This document shows positions 51,818 to 59,912 of a stretch of 64,000 bases of DNA, in pieces; the first letter of the stretch is position 1, and each line of letters starts with the position of its first letter. A program made the position numbers and the translations under genes. The notes beneath the pieces are model-generated. The model ran no database searches, was not told the origin of the DNA, and worked only from the letters and a program-made list of their open reading frames with translations. This DNA is from Cryptosporangium minutisporangium (GTDB lineage: Bacteria > Actinomycetota > Actinomycetes > Mycobacteriales > Cryptosporangiaceae): positions 130,875 to 194,874 of the forward strand of contig NZ_BAAAYN010000023.1 of the NCBI RefSeq assembly GCF_039536245.1, read 5' to 3'.

Positions 51818-52747
51818 TCAGCGGAGGACCGCCGCGTGCCGGTGCGCCTGCTCCGTGACGACGGTCAGGAACGCCGTGAGCGCGGGGGCCGACGGGCCCT
51901 CCCGGACGATGACCACCAGCCGGCGCCTCAGCCTGACCTCCGCGATGTCGTGGATGACCACGGCGGGATCACCCACGGTGGGCAGCGTCAGCGCCGGAAG
52001 CAGCGCTACCGCTCCGGTCGTGCGTACGAGTTCGAGCTGGACGTCCGCGTCGTTGGAGCGATGGCGCACGTCCGGCTCGTAACCGCCGATGGATCGACAA
52101 CTCCCGACCACCATCTCGTGGTGGCCGGTGCCTCGGCCGGAGGCCACCCAGACGTCGTCCCGGAGCTCGGACAACGCGACCGGACCGTCGCGCCCGGCCA
52201 GCCGATGACCCGCCGAGAGGACCAGCTTCAAGGGCTCTTCGAGGAGCAGCGTGAACCGCAGCCCCGCCGGGCGAGGGCGCGGGTGACCGTCGTACTCGTC
52301 GCTGATCACGAGATCGATCGACCCGAGCCGCAGCCCCGGCAACGCCTGCTCGAGTTCGAGCTCGCTGATCTCGGTGCGTACCCGGGGATGCCGGCTCCTC
52401 ATGTCCGCGACCGCGGGAATCAGCAGCCGGCGCGTCGCGGACTGCAGGCCACTGGCGCGCACGGTGCCTCGCACCTCAGCGCCGAGCGCGGCCAGGTCGG
52501 TCACCGCGGCCTCGGCCGCCGCCAGGAGGACACCGGCGTGCTGCGCGAGCAGACGTCCCGCCTCGGTGAGCCGCACGCCCCGCCCGGCCTTCTCCAGCAG
52601 GCGCGCGCCGACCTCCTTCTCCAACACGCTGAGCTGCTGGGACACCGACGACGGGCTGTAGCCCAACGCCGACGCGACCGCGCCCAGCGTGCCCCTCTCC
52701 TGTAGTTCGCGGAGCAACCGGAGCCTCCGCAGATCCAGGTCCATCAT
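51818..52747 (-). CDS. LysR family transcriptional regulator
   Basis: This 309-aa LysR regulator has an N-terminal helix-turn-helix (LGAVASALGYSPSSVSQQLS at 21-40) and an effector domain with SDEYDGHPRPRPAGL and later DAVAL-type core strands. It starts at ATG 52747 (52744 is possible). It is divergent from an EamA transporter gene, and an ATTCG-N10-CGAAT dyad covers its start codon, so it probably controls the exporter and itself. The effector is unknown. Confidence 0.9.
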   Translation of the reverse strand: MMDLDLRRLRLLRELQERGTLGAVASALGYSPSSVSQQLSVLEKEVGARLLEKAGRGVRLTEAGRLLAQHAGVLLAAAEAAVTDLAALGAEVRGTVRASGLQSATRRLLIPAVADMRSRHPRVRTEISELELEQALPGLRLGSIDLVISDEYDGHPRPRPAGLRFTLLLEEPLKLVLSAGHRLAGRDGPVALSELRDDVWVASGRGTGHHEMVVGSCRSIGGYEPDVRHRSNDADVQLELVRTTGAVALLPALTLPTVGDPAVVIHDIAEVRLRRRLVVIVREGPSAPALTAFLTVVTEQAHRHAAVLR

Positions 52748-52766
52748 TCGGAAAACCTATCGAATG
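52745..52766. promoter_or_regulatory. LysR box between regulator and EamA gene
   Basis: CATTCG (52745-52750) and CGAATG (52761-52766) form a 6-bp dyad with a 10-base spacer and include the T-N11-A core of LysR sites. It overlaps the LysR start codon. Confidence 0.55.
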
Positions 52767-52808
52767 AACCCCGGAAATCATCGCTGGACCCGAAGTATCC
52801 GGGCGACG

Positions 52809-53774
52809 ATGCTCGACGGCATGGGTATTGCTCTCTGCCTGCTGTCCGCCGCGTGCTTCGGCGCCATGGCGATCTTCGGGAAGCTCGCCTACGCCGCAGA
52901 CGTCTCGCCCGCCGCACTGCTCCTGGTGCGCTTCGGTCTCGCCGCCGCGCTGCTCTGGGCGCTGCTGCTACTGCGGCCCGGACTGCGCCGGAGCCCGGGG
53001 AGCCCCGAGCGGACGACTGACTCGGTCCTGAGCACCCCCACGCTGCTGGCAACGTGCCTCGGTCTGGGTGCCGTCGGGTACGCCGCCCAGGCGAGCCTGT
53101 ACTTCGCGGCCCTGGAGCTCATGGACGCCTCGGTGCTGTCGTTGATCTTCTACACATACCCACTGCTGGTCACTCTCGTGGCGGTGCTGCTCGGCCGGGA
53201 CCGCCTGACGCCTGGCCGGTGCGCCGCGCTGGTCGCCGCCTCTTGCGGGACGCTGCTGGTCCTGATCGGAGCCGGAAGCGTCGACCTCCACCCACTCGGC
53301 GCGGCCCTGGCGTTCGGTACGGCGGCCACCTACACCGTCTACATCCTCGTCGCGGACACCGTCGTGGGGCGAGTGCCTGCGGTGGTACTGGCGGCGCTGG
53401 TGATGACCGGCGCCACCGTGACGATGACCGCTCGCACTCTGGTGACGGGCGGGGTGGACCTCGGCTTCGGAGTGCAGGGCTGGTTCTGGCTCGCGTGCAT
53501 CGCGGTCGTCTCCACCGTCGTGGCGATGCTGACGTTCTTCGCCGGCCTGCGGCGGACGGGTCCCTCGACCGCGGCGATCCTGTCGACGTTCGAACCGGTC
53601 GTCACCACGACGCTGGCGGCGCTCACGCTCGGCGAGCTCCTGACACCGTTGCAGCTGACGGGCGGACTGCTCGTGCTGTCCTCCGTCGCCGTGCTGCAAC
53701 TGCGCGGAAAGCGTCCCGACCGGCCCAGCGACGTCCCTGTCCCGGCGTCAAAGCAGCCGGTGGGCGTGGGCTGA
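52809..53774 (+). CDS. EamA/DMT family transporter 1
   Basis: This 321-aa ten-helix drug/metabolite transporter starts at ATG 52809 (in-frame starts at 52764 and 52821 are possible). The first EamA repeat is MGIALCLLSAACFGAMAIFG to LILIGAGS-type helices; the second contains AALAFGTAATYTVYILVADT and SIVSTVVAML-like segments, with ILSTFEPVVTTTLAALTLGE, a typical DMT signature near the end. It exports an amino acid or metabolite and is probably induced through the divergent LysR protein. Confidence 0.88.
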   Translation: MLDGMGIALCLLSAACFGAMAIFGKLAYAADVSPAALLLVRFGLAAALLWALLLLRPGLRRSPGSPERTTDSVLSTPTLLATCLGLGAVGYAAQASLYFAALELMDASVLSLIFYTYPLLVTLVAVLLGRDRLTPGRCAALVAASCGTLLVLIGAGSVDLHPLGAALAFGTAATYTVYILVADTVVGRVPAVVLAALVMTGATVTMTARTLVTGGVDLGFGVQGWFWLACIAVVSTVVAMLTFFAGLRRTGPSTAAILSTFEPVVTTTLAALTLGELLTPLQLTGGLLVLSSVAVLQLRGKRPDRPSDVPVPASKQPVGVG

Positions 53775-53849
53775 TCGGGCCTCCGCGGCCGTTGTGCCGT
53801 AACACGAGTAACCTCCGTTTCTCAGCCACCGACCGAACGGGGTTCGCGC

Positions 53850-54803
53850 GTGATCCGCTGGGGTGTTGCAGGTCCGGGTGCTATCGCTGCCGGGTTCGCC
53901 GAAGCCATGACGATGGTCGACGACGGGCGGATCGTCGCCGTCGCGTCCCGTTCGGCGGAGCGAGCCAACGCATTCGGCGACCGCTTCGATGTCCCCACCC
54001 GGTACGACGACTACGCAGCGCTCGCCGCCGACCCCAACGTCGACGTCGTCTACATCGCGACGCCGCAGTCGCGCCACGAGGCCGACACCCTGACCTACCT
54101 CGACGCCGGGAAGCACGTCCTCTGCGAGAAGCCGTTCGCGCTCAACGCGGAGCAGGCCCGACGCATGGCGGCGGCCGCGCGCGAGCGCGGACTGTTCCTG
54201 ATGGAGGCGATCTGGAGCCGCTTCCTCCCGGCCTATCGGACCCTCGCCGAGATTCTGGCCGAGGGTCGGATCGGAGAACCGCTCCTGGTGGAGGCCGACT
54301 TCGGCTTCCGCATGCCGGTCGACGCCACCCACCGTCTGTTCGACCCGGCTCTCGACGGCGGCGCCCTCCTGGATCTCGGCATCTATCCGGTGCAGCTCAG
54401 CTCGCTGGTGCTCGGCCCGGTCGAGAAGGTGGTGGCGGACGGCGTTCTCGGCGAAACCGGCGTCGACGAGCAGGTCGCCGCGATCCTGCACCATGCCGGC
54501 GGCAAGCTCGGCGTCGTCAAGGCCGCGATCCGCGTCGGCATGGCCTGCACGGCCCGTATCACCGGCACCGACGGGTGGATCGCGCTGCCCGCGTTCATGC
54601 ACTGCCCCGACTCGCTCACTGTTCAGACGCTCGCCGGCCTCGAGCAGAACGACGCGTCCTACCTGGGCAACGGATTGCGGTTCGAGATCGCCGAGGTGCA
54701 CCGCTGCCTCGCCGCAGGCCTCAGCGAGAGCCCGACGATGCCGCTCGACGACACGATCGGCCTCGCCACGACGCTCGACGCCATCCGCGGCCACCTCACC
54801 TGA
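53850..54803 (+). CDS. Gfo/Idh/MocA family NAD(P)-dependent oxidoreductase
   Basis: This 317-aa oxidoreductase has N-terminal Rossmann fold WGVAGPGAIAAGFAEAM, the strand end DVVYIATPQSRHEADTL, and the conserved catalytic-domain entry GKHVLCEKPFALN, with Lys of EKP as the usual catalytic residue. The C-terminal alpha/beta domain includes DGGALLDLGIYPVQL. It oxidises or reduces a sugar, inositol or trans-dihydrodiol-like compound. It starts at GTG 53850 and appears monocistronic. Confidence 0.9.
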   Translation: MIRWGVAGPGAIAAGFAEAMTMVDDGRIVAVASRSAERANAFGDRFDVPTRYDDYAALAADPNVDVVYIATPQSRHEADTLTYLDAGKHVLCEKPFALNAEQARRMAAAARERGLFLMEAIWSRFLPAYRTLAEILAEGRIGEPLLVEADFGFRMPVDATHRLFDPALDGGALLDLGIYPVQLSSLVLGPVEKVVADGVLGETGVDEQVAAILHHAGGKLGVVKAAIRVGMACTARITGTDGWIALPAFMHCPDSLTVQTLAGLEQNDASYLGNGLRFEIAEVHRCLAAGLSESPTMPLDDTIGLATTLDAIRGHLT

Positions 54804-54940
54804 GACGGCCGTCGGCAACCCGTGCTCGGCGCTCGAGAGTGTTACGAGCCGTACGTTCGTGATGTCGGTGATGTAACCAACCGTTCCTCTTCCGCCTCCG
54901 ACCCTGTGGACGTCGATACGTCACTCTCACGGGGGTCCAT

Positions 54941-55357
54941 GTGAACGCCGCTCCGCTCTCCACCGCGCCCACACGCCCGATGCGTCCGCCGACACCGGCG
55001 CTGATCGCGATCGTGTTGCTCACGCTCGCTTCGGTCTATCTCGCCTTCTGGCTTCTGCTGCGCGGCGACCTGATCGGGCTCTTTCCGCTCGCCTTCGGCG
55101 TCCTGTGGGTCCTGGTACTCAAGGGACTCTGGCAGGGCGGACACGGCGCGTTCACGATCGCGCTCGTCCTCGCCGCGCTGAATATCTTGTCGGCGTTGAT
55201 CGACGGAGCGTCCGCCGTCGTTCCCGGTGGCGATTCCTCGGGCAGCGGGGTGTGGCCGGGAAACGGCGCGATCTCGCTCATCCAGCTCGCGCTCGGCGTC
55301 GCCGTGGTGTTGTTGCTTCTGGCCCGGAGCAGCCGGGCGTTCTACGCGCGCCGATGA
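54941..55357 (+). CDS. Small integral membrane protein (138 aa)
   Basis: I recognise no family. The 138-aa protein starts at GTG 54941, after a GGGGG ribosome-site-like stretch. It has four hydrophobic helices (IAIVLLTLASVYLAFWLLL, LIGLFPLAFGVLWVLVLKGL, FTIALVLAALNILSALI, LIQLALGVAVVLLLLA) and a Gly/Ser loop before the last. It converges on the GTPase islet, with a 28-base bidirectional terminator in the gap. The 137 bases before it hold no other gene. Confidence 0.65.
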   Translation: MNAAPLSTAPTRPMRPPTPALIAIVLLTLASVYLAFWLLLRGDLIGLFPLAFGVLWVLVLKGLWQGGHGAFTIALVLAALNILSALIDGASAVVPGGDSSGSGVWPGNGAISLIQLALGVAVVLLLLARSSRAFYARR

Positions 55358-55366
55358 CCGACGCCC

Positions 55367-55394
55367 GGGCAGGCGATAGCTGCGGCGCCTGCCC
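55367..55394. terminator. Bidirectional terminator between convergent genes
   Basis: Perfect 9-bp arms GGGCAGGCG (55367-55375) and CGCCTGCCC (55386-55394) enclose a 10-base loop, exactly filling the gap between the membrane protein gene and the 70-aa gene of the GTPase islet. Confidence 0.75.
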
Positions 55395-55607
55395 TCACCA
55401 TGGCTTCGGGATGAACCAGCCGACGATCACGCTGAGCACCGCCTTGCCAACCTCTCGGACGAAGCCGAGCGCCCGGCGGATCAGCGTGTTCATCCAGCTA
55501 TGGTTCTTAGTGTCGATCGCATTTACGAGATCATCACGGTACTGCCGATTCGTACGCATATTGTAAGCGACGGCGTCGAGGATGTCGTCGTCGGAAAGGC
55601 TTCCCAT
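55395..55607 (-). CDS. Small amphipathic protein with hydrophobic C-terminus (70 aa), GTPase operon
   Basis: This 70-aa protein starts at ATG 55607, 5 bases after the GTPase stop, behind AGAAG. A polar N-terminal half (SLSDDDILDAVAYNMRTNRQ) is followed by an amphipathic and hydrophobic C-terminal segment LGFVREVGKAVLSVIVGWFI that could attach to a membrane. I recognise no family. Tight coupling to the GTPase suggests a dedicated partner or membrane tether. Confidence 0.65.
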   Translation of the reverse strand: MGSLSDDDILDAVAYNMRTNRQYRDDLVNAIDTKNHSWMNTLIRRALGFVREVGKAVLSVIVGWFIPKPW

Positions 55608-55612
55608 CGCTT

Positions 55613-56626
55613 CTACCGCCCCAACCCGATCGTATCGAGATCGAATTCCACTCCGCCCTTTGTCTTGTCGAAGACCACGATGTTGCCGTACTTGGTTGCG
55701 ACATCCACTGGGACGGAAGTCAGCACCTCGGTATTTCCGAGAATTCGCTGGAAACGACCGATTGCATCCTCTCCGAGCCGATTCACCGTAGAAATCAGAA
55801 GCGGTAGCAGGTTATATCTGAACAGCGCGGAGCAAGGGATCACCCGCTGGTTGTCGCGCAACCGCTCAAAAACATCTGCCCAGCGTGGGTGCTTCCCGCT
55901 GAACTCCGCGCACAGTTCGTCGGTCATGAGGCCGGAATACCGCACGTGGAACTGATCGTGCTCGAATCCCGGCGCAACCAAGCAGAATCCCTCGGGAACG
56001 AATGTCTCGGTCAAACCAAGAATTCCGAAGGGCCGAACCAGCATCTCCTGGTAAAACTCGGCCTTCTCCTGCATCCTCGCCCGGATTCTCGAGCTCGGCC
56101 CGAATGTGCCACTCTTCCCCTCGCGGAAGTAGATCCACGGTGGTGGCGTGAGCAAGTCGACCTTAGTGAGAACGAACGAGATCTTTGCGATCAGGAGCTG
56201 CTTCTCTTCAGGATCCGAAGCCGTGGAGACCAGTTCCCGCAAGGCGATGGAGTCGAAGGCCGTCGAGCGTGTATCTGCATGTATTGCCCACAGCACGATG
56301 TCCGCTTCGACCAACTTTTCGCGATACAGATCCAGGTAACCAGCATCGGCAGAATCGGACTCACCGATCCCTGGCATGTCCCAGAAAGTCATGGGGTGCC
56401 CAGTGGCACCGCGCACGCTGACGGGCTCGGGAAGCTTGGTGGTCGGCCGCACGTCGCCAACGTTCAAACTAGTACCGAATAACGCGTTGAGTAGCGACGA
56501 CTTGCCGACGCCAGTCTGCCCCATTATGGCGACAGTCAGCGGTCTGCTCGACGCTTGTTCGACCATGCCGGCCAATCGCTGGCGTTCCTCGGCACCCAGT
56601 TGACTAGCATCGGAAAGTTGAGACAC
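55613..56626 (-). CDS. Era/HSR1-like P-loop GTPase (337 aa)
   Basis: This is a TRAFAC-class GTPase with all G motifs: G1 GQTGVGKSS (36-44), G2 Thr in RPTTK (about 62), G3 DMPGIG (83-88) and G4 TKVD (154-157). The start is GTG 56626 behind GGGGGGA. The C-terminal roughly 140 residues have no recognised domain and hold an aromatic, acidic stretch (EHDQFHVRYSGLMTDELCAE). Its third-position GC is visibly lower than neighbours, a sign of horizontal transfer. It sits between a 50-aa membrane peptide and a 70-aa amphipathic protein, in one leftward operon. Members of this broad family act in ribosome assembly, membrane remodelling or immunity; which applies is unknown. Confidence 0.87.
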   Translation of the reverse strand: MSQLSDASQLGAEERQRLAGMVEQASSRPLTVAIMGQTGVGKSSLLNALFGTSLNVGDVRPTTKLPEPVSVRGATGHPMTFWDMPGIGESDSADAGYLDLYREKLVEADIVLWAIHADTRSTAFDSIALRELVSTASDPEEKQLLIAKISFVLTKVDLLTPPPWIYFREGKSGTFGPSSRIRARMQEKAEFYQEMLVRPFGILGLTETFVPEGFCLVAPGFEHDQFHVRYSGLMTDELCAEFSGKHPRWADVFERLRDNQRVIPCSALFRYNLLPLLISTVNRLGEDAIGRFQRILGNTEVLTSVPVDVATKYGNIVVFDKTKGGVEFDLDTIGLGR

Positions 56627-56699
56627 ACAGATCCCCCCAATAAATGGCAGCTAGAATCGCGCAGCACCTCGGCGGTCCACCTATCCCCCGGCAGCCGCC

Positions 56700-56852
56700 C
56701 TATCGCGCGAAAATCGTGAAGTTGGCAACGACCATCGCAATGAACATAAGGAAGCCAGCTATCGCGAGAACCCCGAGACAGCCTATGCAGCCTTCCAGTC
56801 CACCCTCCGAAGGGGTGGACGGCTGAAGTCCATGGTCCTCCCAATACCCCAT
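56700..56852 (-). CDS. Small membrane peptide (50 aa) heading the GTPase operon
   Basis: A short frame of 51 codons starts at ATG 56852 with a strong GGGAGGG ribosome site (56858-56864) and ends at 56700, 73 bases before the GTPase start. The translation begins MGYWEDHGLQPSTPSEGGLE, has two Cys in GCIGCLG, and ends with the hydrophobic helix VLAIAGFLMFIAMVVANFTI. The soluble-to-membrane layout suggests a single-pass membrane peptide. It matches no family I know. It is the likely first gene of the operon. Confidence 0.6.
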   Translation of the reverse strand: MGYWEDHGLQPSTPSEGGLEGCIGCLGVLAIAGFLMFIAMVVANFTIFAR

Positions 56853-57073
56853 CACGTCCCTCCCAATTGGAGGTTAGACTCAAGCGGACGAGCGCGCTGC
56901 AGTCCGCTTGGTGGTCAAACCCGTGAGGAACCCGGAAACGACAGTGATCCGGCTTTCCGCTCTGCCATGGCCTACTGAGAGACCCCGAATGGGGGCCAAC
57001 TCGTGCGCACGCCTTGGTATCGGCCGCCTGAGATTCTAGGGTTCAGCCTTACGGGGTGATTCGAGGGGGGAAA

Positions 57074-57421
57074 ATGTCTGAATCAGGGTACGACGTATCC
57101 GGACTTCGACACGGCGGCGGCTGGCGGCACGGTCGACCGGAAGGGCTCGGCCAAATCGATCTCGGTGGCGCCAAGACAACGTCCGACTACCAGATCCCAA
57201 TGGATACCCGGCCGCGCAACGGGCTGGCGACGGCGTCACTGATCGTTGCAATCTTCCTTTGGCCGCTCGGTCTCATCCTAGCCGTCCTTGCCTTGCGCCA
57301 GATCAAAGAACGAGGCGAGCGCGGCACCGGGATGGCGGTCATGGCGCTGATTCTCAGCCTGCTCTCGATAACCCTCCTTGTGACCATGGTTGTTGGTTAC
57401 GTCCATGTCGCAGGGAAGTGA
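57074..57421 (+). CDS. DUF4190 membrane protein (115 aa)
   Basis: This 115-aa protein starts at ATG 57074 behind GAGGGGGG; 6 upstream codons are open. A polar Gly-rich N-terminus of about 50 residues precedes the DUF4190 signature NGLATASLIVAIFLWPLGLI, then LALRQIKERGERGTGMAVMA and a second helix. This two-helix domain is common in actinobacterial membrane proteins of unknown role. It is divergent from the GTPase islet, with 221 bases between in which no other gene is seen. Confidence 0.8.
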   Translation: MSESGYDVSGLRHGGGWRHGRPEGLGQIDLGGAKTTSDYQIPMDTRPRNGLATASLIVAIFLWPLGLILAVLALRQIKERGERGTGMAVMALILSLLSITLLVTMVVGYVHVAGK

Positions 57422-57518
57422 CCGGCCGATTCTGCCCTGGCTAGTACCGCTCCGCGTGGCGGCTGAAGCCACGTTTCCAGCGGCCGCGAGCGACGTCGGC
57501 GGCGGCTGCGCTCAGCAC

Positions 57519-58025
57519 TCACCAGGGCCAGTCGAGCTCCAGCTCGCGGGTGACCTCGCCAGGCCACACGACGAAGACCGGGTCGCCCGAGTGATCGAAG
57601 AGCAGCTGAGGACCGGCACTCGACGCCAACGCGCACGCCGCACGCATCACCGCGGCAGCGCTCGGCTTCCGGAACGTCACTGTCTCAACCGGCACATCGG
57701 CCGGTATCGGCGGCAGGCTACTGGTCTGTCCGGTGGCGTAGAGGCTGACCTCTCCCAGGTCCAGTCCTCCGACGCTCGCGCAGGTGGTCGGCTCCGGACA
57801 CTCCGGTAAGCGTGTGCCCGCGTCTTCATCGATGACTTCGAACCAGTTGGTCCCGTGGCAGCCCGCCAACCGGAAGGCGTCCAAAACCTCGGCGACGGTC
57901 GGGAGGGGTCGCGGCAGGGGGATCTCGTCAGGCAGTCCTCGCGTAGACGTCGCGGACGCGAGCCATTCCGCGAGGCCGTCCCGGGCGAGGCTGTGGAGAG
58001 GAACCATGAAGAGCGACCAACTCAC
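57519..58025 (-). CDS. Hypothetical protein (168 aa)
   Basis: I do not recognise the family. The 168-aa soluble protein starts at GTG 58025 (ATG 58007 is possible) without a strong ribosome site. It is Pro-rich at 35-45 (PDEIPLPRPLPTVAEVLDAF), has a central acidic patch with two Cys (ECPEPTTCASVGGLDLGEV), and ends in a Trp-containing acidic tail PVFVVWPGEVTRELELDW. It is in line with the membrane-protein gene upstream, 24 bases away, so the two may be co-transcribed. Confidence 0.55.
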   Translation of the reverse strand: MSWSLFMVPLHSLARDGLAEWLASATSTRGLPDEIPLPRPLPTVAEVLDAFRLAGCHGTNWFEVIDEDAGTRLPECPEPTTCASVGGLDLGEVSLYATGQTSSLPPIPADVPVETVTFRKPSAAAVMRAACALASSAGPQLLFDHSGDPVFVVWPGEVTRELELDWPW

Positions 58026-58049
58026 CGCCGGAGTGTCCCATCAGCCTTT

Positions 58050-58394
58050 TCAGAAGCAGAACTCGCCGACCCAGAAACTCGGGCGGAGGCCGGCGACGAC
58101 CGCTACCAGAAGCGGGCTCACTGCGATCACCCCGGCCAGAAGCGTGCGTCCGGGCAGCTTGGAGCGGACGGCGCCGAATATCCACGGCACCAGGCCCGCT
58201 GCGGCCGCGACCAGGAGCGTCACCTCTCCGGCGATTATCTGCGTTCGGTAGGCGGGTTCCGAACACGTCGAGCTCACCACGAACGTCACCATCACCATCG
58301 CCACCCAGGCCGCCCATATCTCTACGAGCACCAGCAGTGTCACGACCAGCCAGACACCCGGCGACCACGCTCGGGAATGGTCAGTGCCGCTCAT
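58050..58394 (-). CDS. Small membrane protein (114 aa)
   Basis: This 114-aa protein starts at ATG 58394, with no clear ribosome site; the frame is open further upstream in the shadow of the SnoaL-like gene. It has three hydrophobic helices: WLVVTLLVLVEIWAAWVAMV, AGEVTLLVAAAAGLVPWIFG and LLAGVIAVSPLLVAVVAGLR. Two Cys occur near the ends of the first loop and the C-terminus. I recognise no family. Confidence 0.55.
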   Translation of the reverse strand: MSGTDHSRAWSPGVWLVVTLLVLVEIWAAWVAMVMVTFVVSSTCSEPAYRTQIIAGEVTLLVAAAAGLVPWIFGAVRSKLPGRTLLAGVIAVSPLLVAVVAGLRPSFWVGEFCF

Positions 58395-58435
58395 GACAGA
58401 GGAGGATGCCGTGGATCGCGCGGCGCCGTCGAGGT

Positions 58436-58834
58436 TCAGCTGACGTGCTGCTGAGCCGAGTTCCACCACACCAGATTGGCGGCCGCCTGGGCCACCGGCT
58501 CGATGATCTCCCACCCCTCGGCGATCAGGCCGTCCTCGACCCGCCAGATGTCGACGACGGTGATCTCCGGTCCAGGGCCGGGAAGCCAGCGCCGCGAGTG
58601 GACGACCACGTGATCTCCGTCGGCCAGTAGTTGGAGGACCTCGACCTGCATGTCGGCGAGCGGCACGAGGGCGGCACGGACCGCGGCGAGCCATTCGGTC
58701 TTGGTCGAGGTAGTCGAGTCCGGCCGGTGATGGACGAAGCCGTCGCTGAGGAAGGGGGCGAGCGCATCGGCGTCGTGGGTCTCGATCAGTCCCGCCAGCG
58801 CCTGTTGGACGAGGATCTTGTTCTCGGTAGTCAC
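58436..58834 (-). CDS. SnoaL-like (NTF2-fold) polyketide cyclase/ester cyclase family protein
   Basis: This 132-aa protein starts at GTG 58834 (MTTENKILVQQALAGLIETH), the usual length and opening of SnoaL-like proteins; an upstream start at 58885 adds 17 unconserved residues. The pattern FLSDGFVHHRPDS, VRAALVPLADMQVEVLQLLA, DHVVVHSRRWLPG and IWRVEDGLIAEGWEIIEP is typical of the fold. The family includes polyketide cyclases, but most members have unknown small-molecule roles. It is divergent from an XRE regulator. Confidence 0.8.
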   Translation of the reverse strand: MTTENKILVQQALAGLIETHDADALAPFLSDGFVHHRPDSTTSTKTEWLAAVRAALVPLADMQVEVLQLLADGDHVVVHSRRWLPGPGPEITVVDIWRVEDGLIAEGWEIIEPVAQAAANLVWWNSAQQHVS

Positions 58835-58920
58835 CAGCGCAGTGTTTCGACGGTCGCTCCGAATGTCGATGAAATGGCAGTTCATGGCGCTGAGCTCGGC
58901 CCTGAGTACGCTTCCGGAGC

Positions 58921-59766
58921 GTGCACACGGTAGGTGAACTCTTGCGGCAGTGGCGGCAGCACCGCGGGCTCAGTCAGCTGGACCTCGCGATCGCTGCGGA
59001 TGTCTCGGCTCGTCACGTCAGCCTGGTCGAGACGGGCAAGTCCCGGCCGAGCGCCGACATGGTCGTCCGGCTCGCGGATCAGCTCCACGTACCGCTGCGC
59101 GACCGCAACCGGCTATTGCTCGCGGCCGGCTTCGCGCCCCGGTACACCGAGCGTCCGCTCGACGACGTCGCGTTGTCGGCGGCCAGCGACGCCATTCGCC
59201 GGGTGCTGCGCGCACACGAGCCCTATCCCGCGCTGGTCTTCGACCGCGGGTGGAACATCGTGATGACCAATCGTGCCGTCGCGCCGTTTCTGGCGCAGGT
59301 GGCTCCCGACCTGTTACGGCCACCGGTCAATCTCGTACGGCTGGGACTGGACCCGCGCGGATTCGCGTCGATGGTCGTGAACTTGGCCGACGTGCGAGCG
59401 GCGTTCCGCACCCGGATCTCGCGCCAACTCGCCGCCGCTCCCGACCCCGCCCTCACCGCTCTCTACGAGGAACTGCTGGCGCCCGAACTCGGGGAGACGC
59501 CGAGCCAACAGGCTGAATTCGACGCGGTGATTCCGATGATTATTCGCATCGGCGGCCGGGAGCTGCGATTGTTCTCGACCATCACCACGTTCGGCACGCC
59601 GACGGACATCACGCTGGACGAGATAGCGATCGAGTCCTACTACCCGGCGGACGACGAATGCGCCGCCTACTTCGCCGAGTTCGGAACCGCCGAACTATTC
59701 TCTGGCGACGGCATGGGCATGCTGGGTCGCCCGCTCGAACGGCGCGAGAGCCACGCTCCCAGCTAA
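58921..59766 (+). CDS. XRE family regulator with MmyB-like ligand-binding domain
   Basis: This 281-aa regulator has helix-turn-helix QHRGLSQLDLAIAADVSARH followed by VSLVETGKSRPS (residues about 12-45). A C-terminal MmyB-like PAS-type domain starts near EPYPALVFDRGWNIVMTNRA, with further blocks DITLDEIAIESYYPADDECA. MmyB-like proteins bind fatty acids or similar ligands and regulate antibiotic or redox genes. It starts at GTG 58921 and is divergent from the SnoaL-like gene, its probable target. Confidence 0.9.
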   Translation: MHTVGELLRQWRQHRGLSQLDLAIAADVSARHVSLVETGKSRPSADMVVRLADQLHVPLRDRNRLLLAAGFAPRYTERPLDDVALSAASDAIRRVLRAHEPYPALVFDRGWNIVMTNRAVAPFLAQVAPDLLRPPVNLVRLGLDPRGFASMVVNLADVRAAFRTRISRQLAAAPDPALTALYEELLAPELGETPSQQAEFDAVIPMIIRIGGRELRLFSTITTFGTPTDITLDEIAIESYYPADDECAAYFAEFGTAELFSGDGMGMLGRPLERRESHAPS

Positions 59767-59912
59767 CCGGTCGCGGTGACCGCCGCATCCGCTGTGCAGA
59801 GATGTTGCGCGTCCCGCGTACCCTTCCGATCGCACTATTCGGCCGATGTGCGGATCTTTCCGTCGTCGGCAGGTCGTCGTACGGACGGGGTGACGTGGCG
59901 GAGCGGAAGTCA

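Noticed and set aside
56536-56883. Leftward frame of about 115 codons across the GTPase start region
   Set aside because: It overlaps both the GTPase and the 50-aa peptide gene, which have better ribosome sites and protein-like sequences.
57456-57480. CGTGGC/GCCACG hairpin after the DUF4190 gene as terminator
   Set aside because: Stem of 6 bp and no supporting context; too weak to list.
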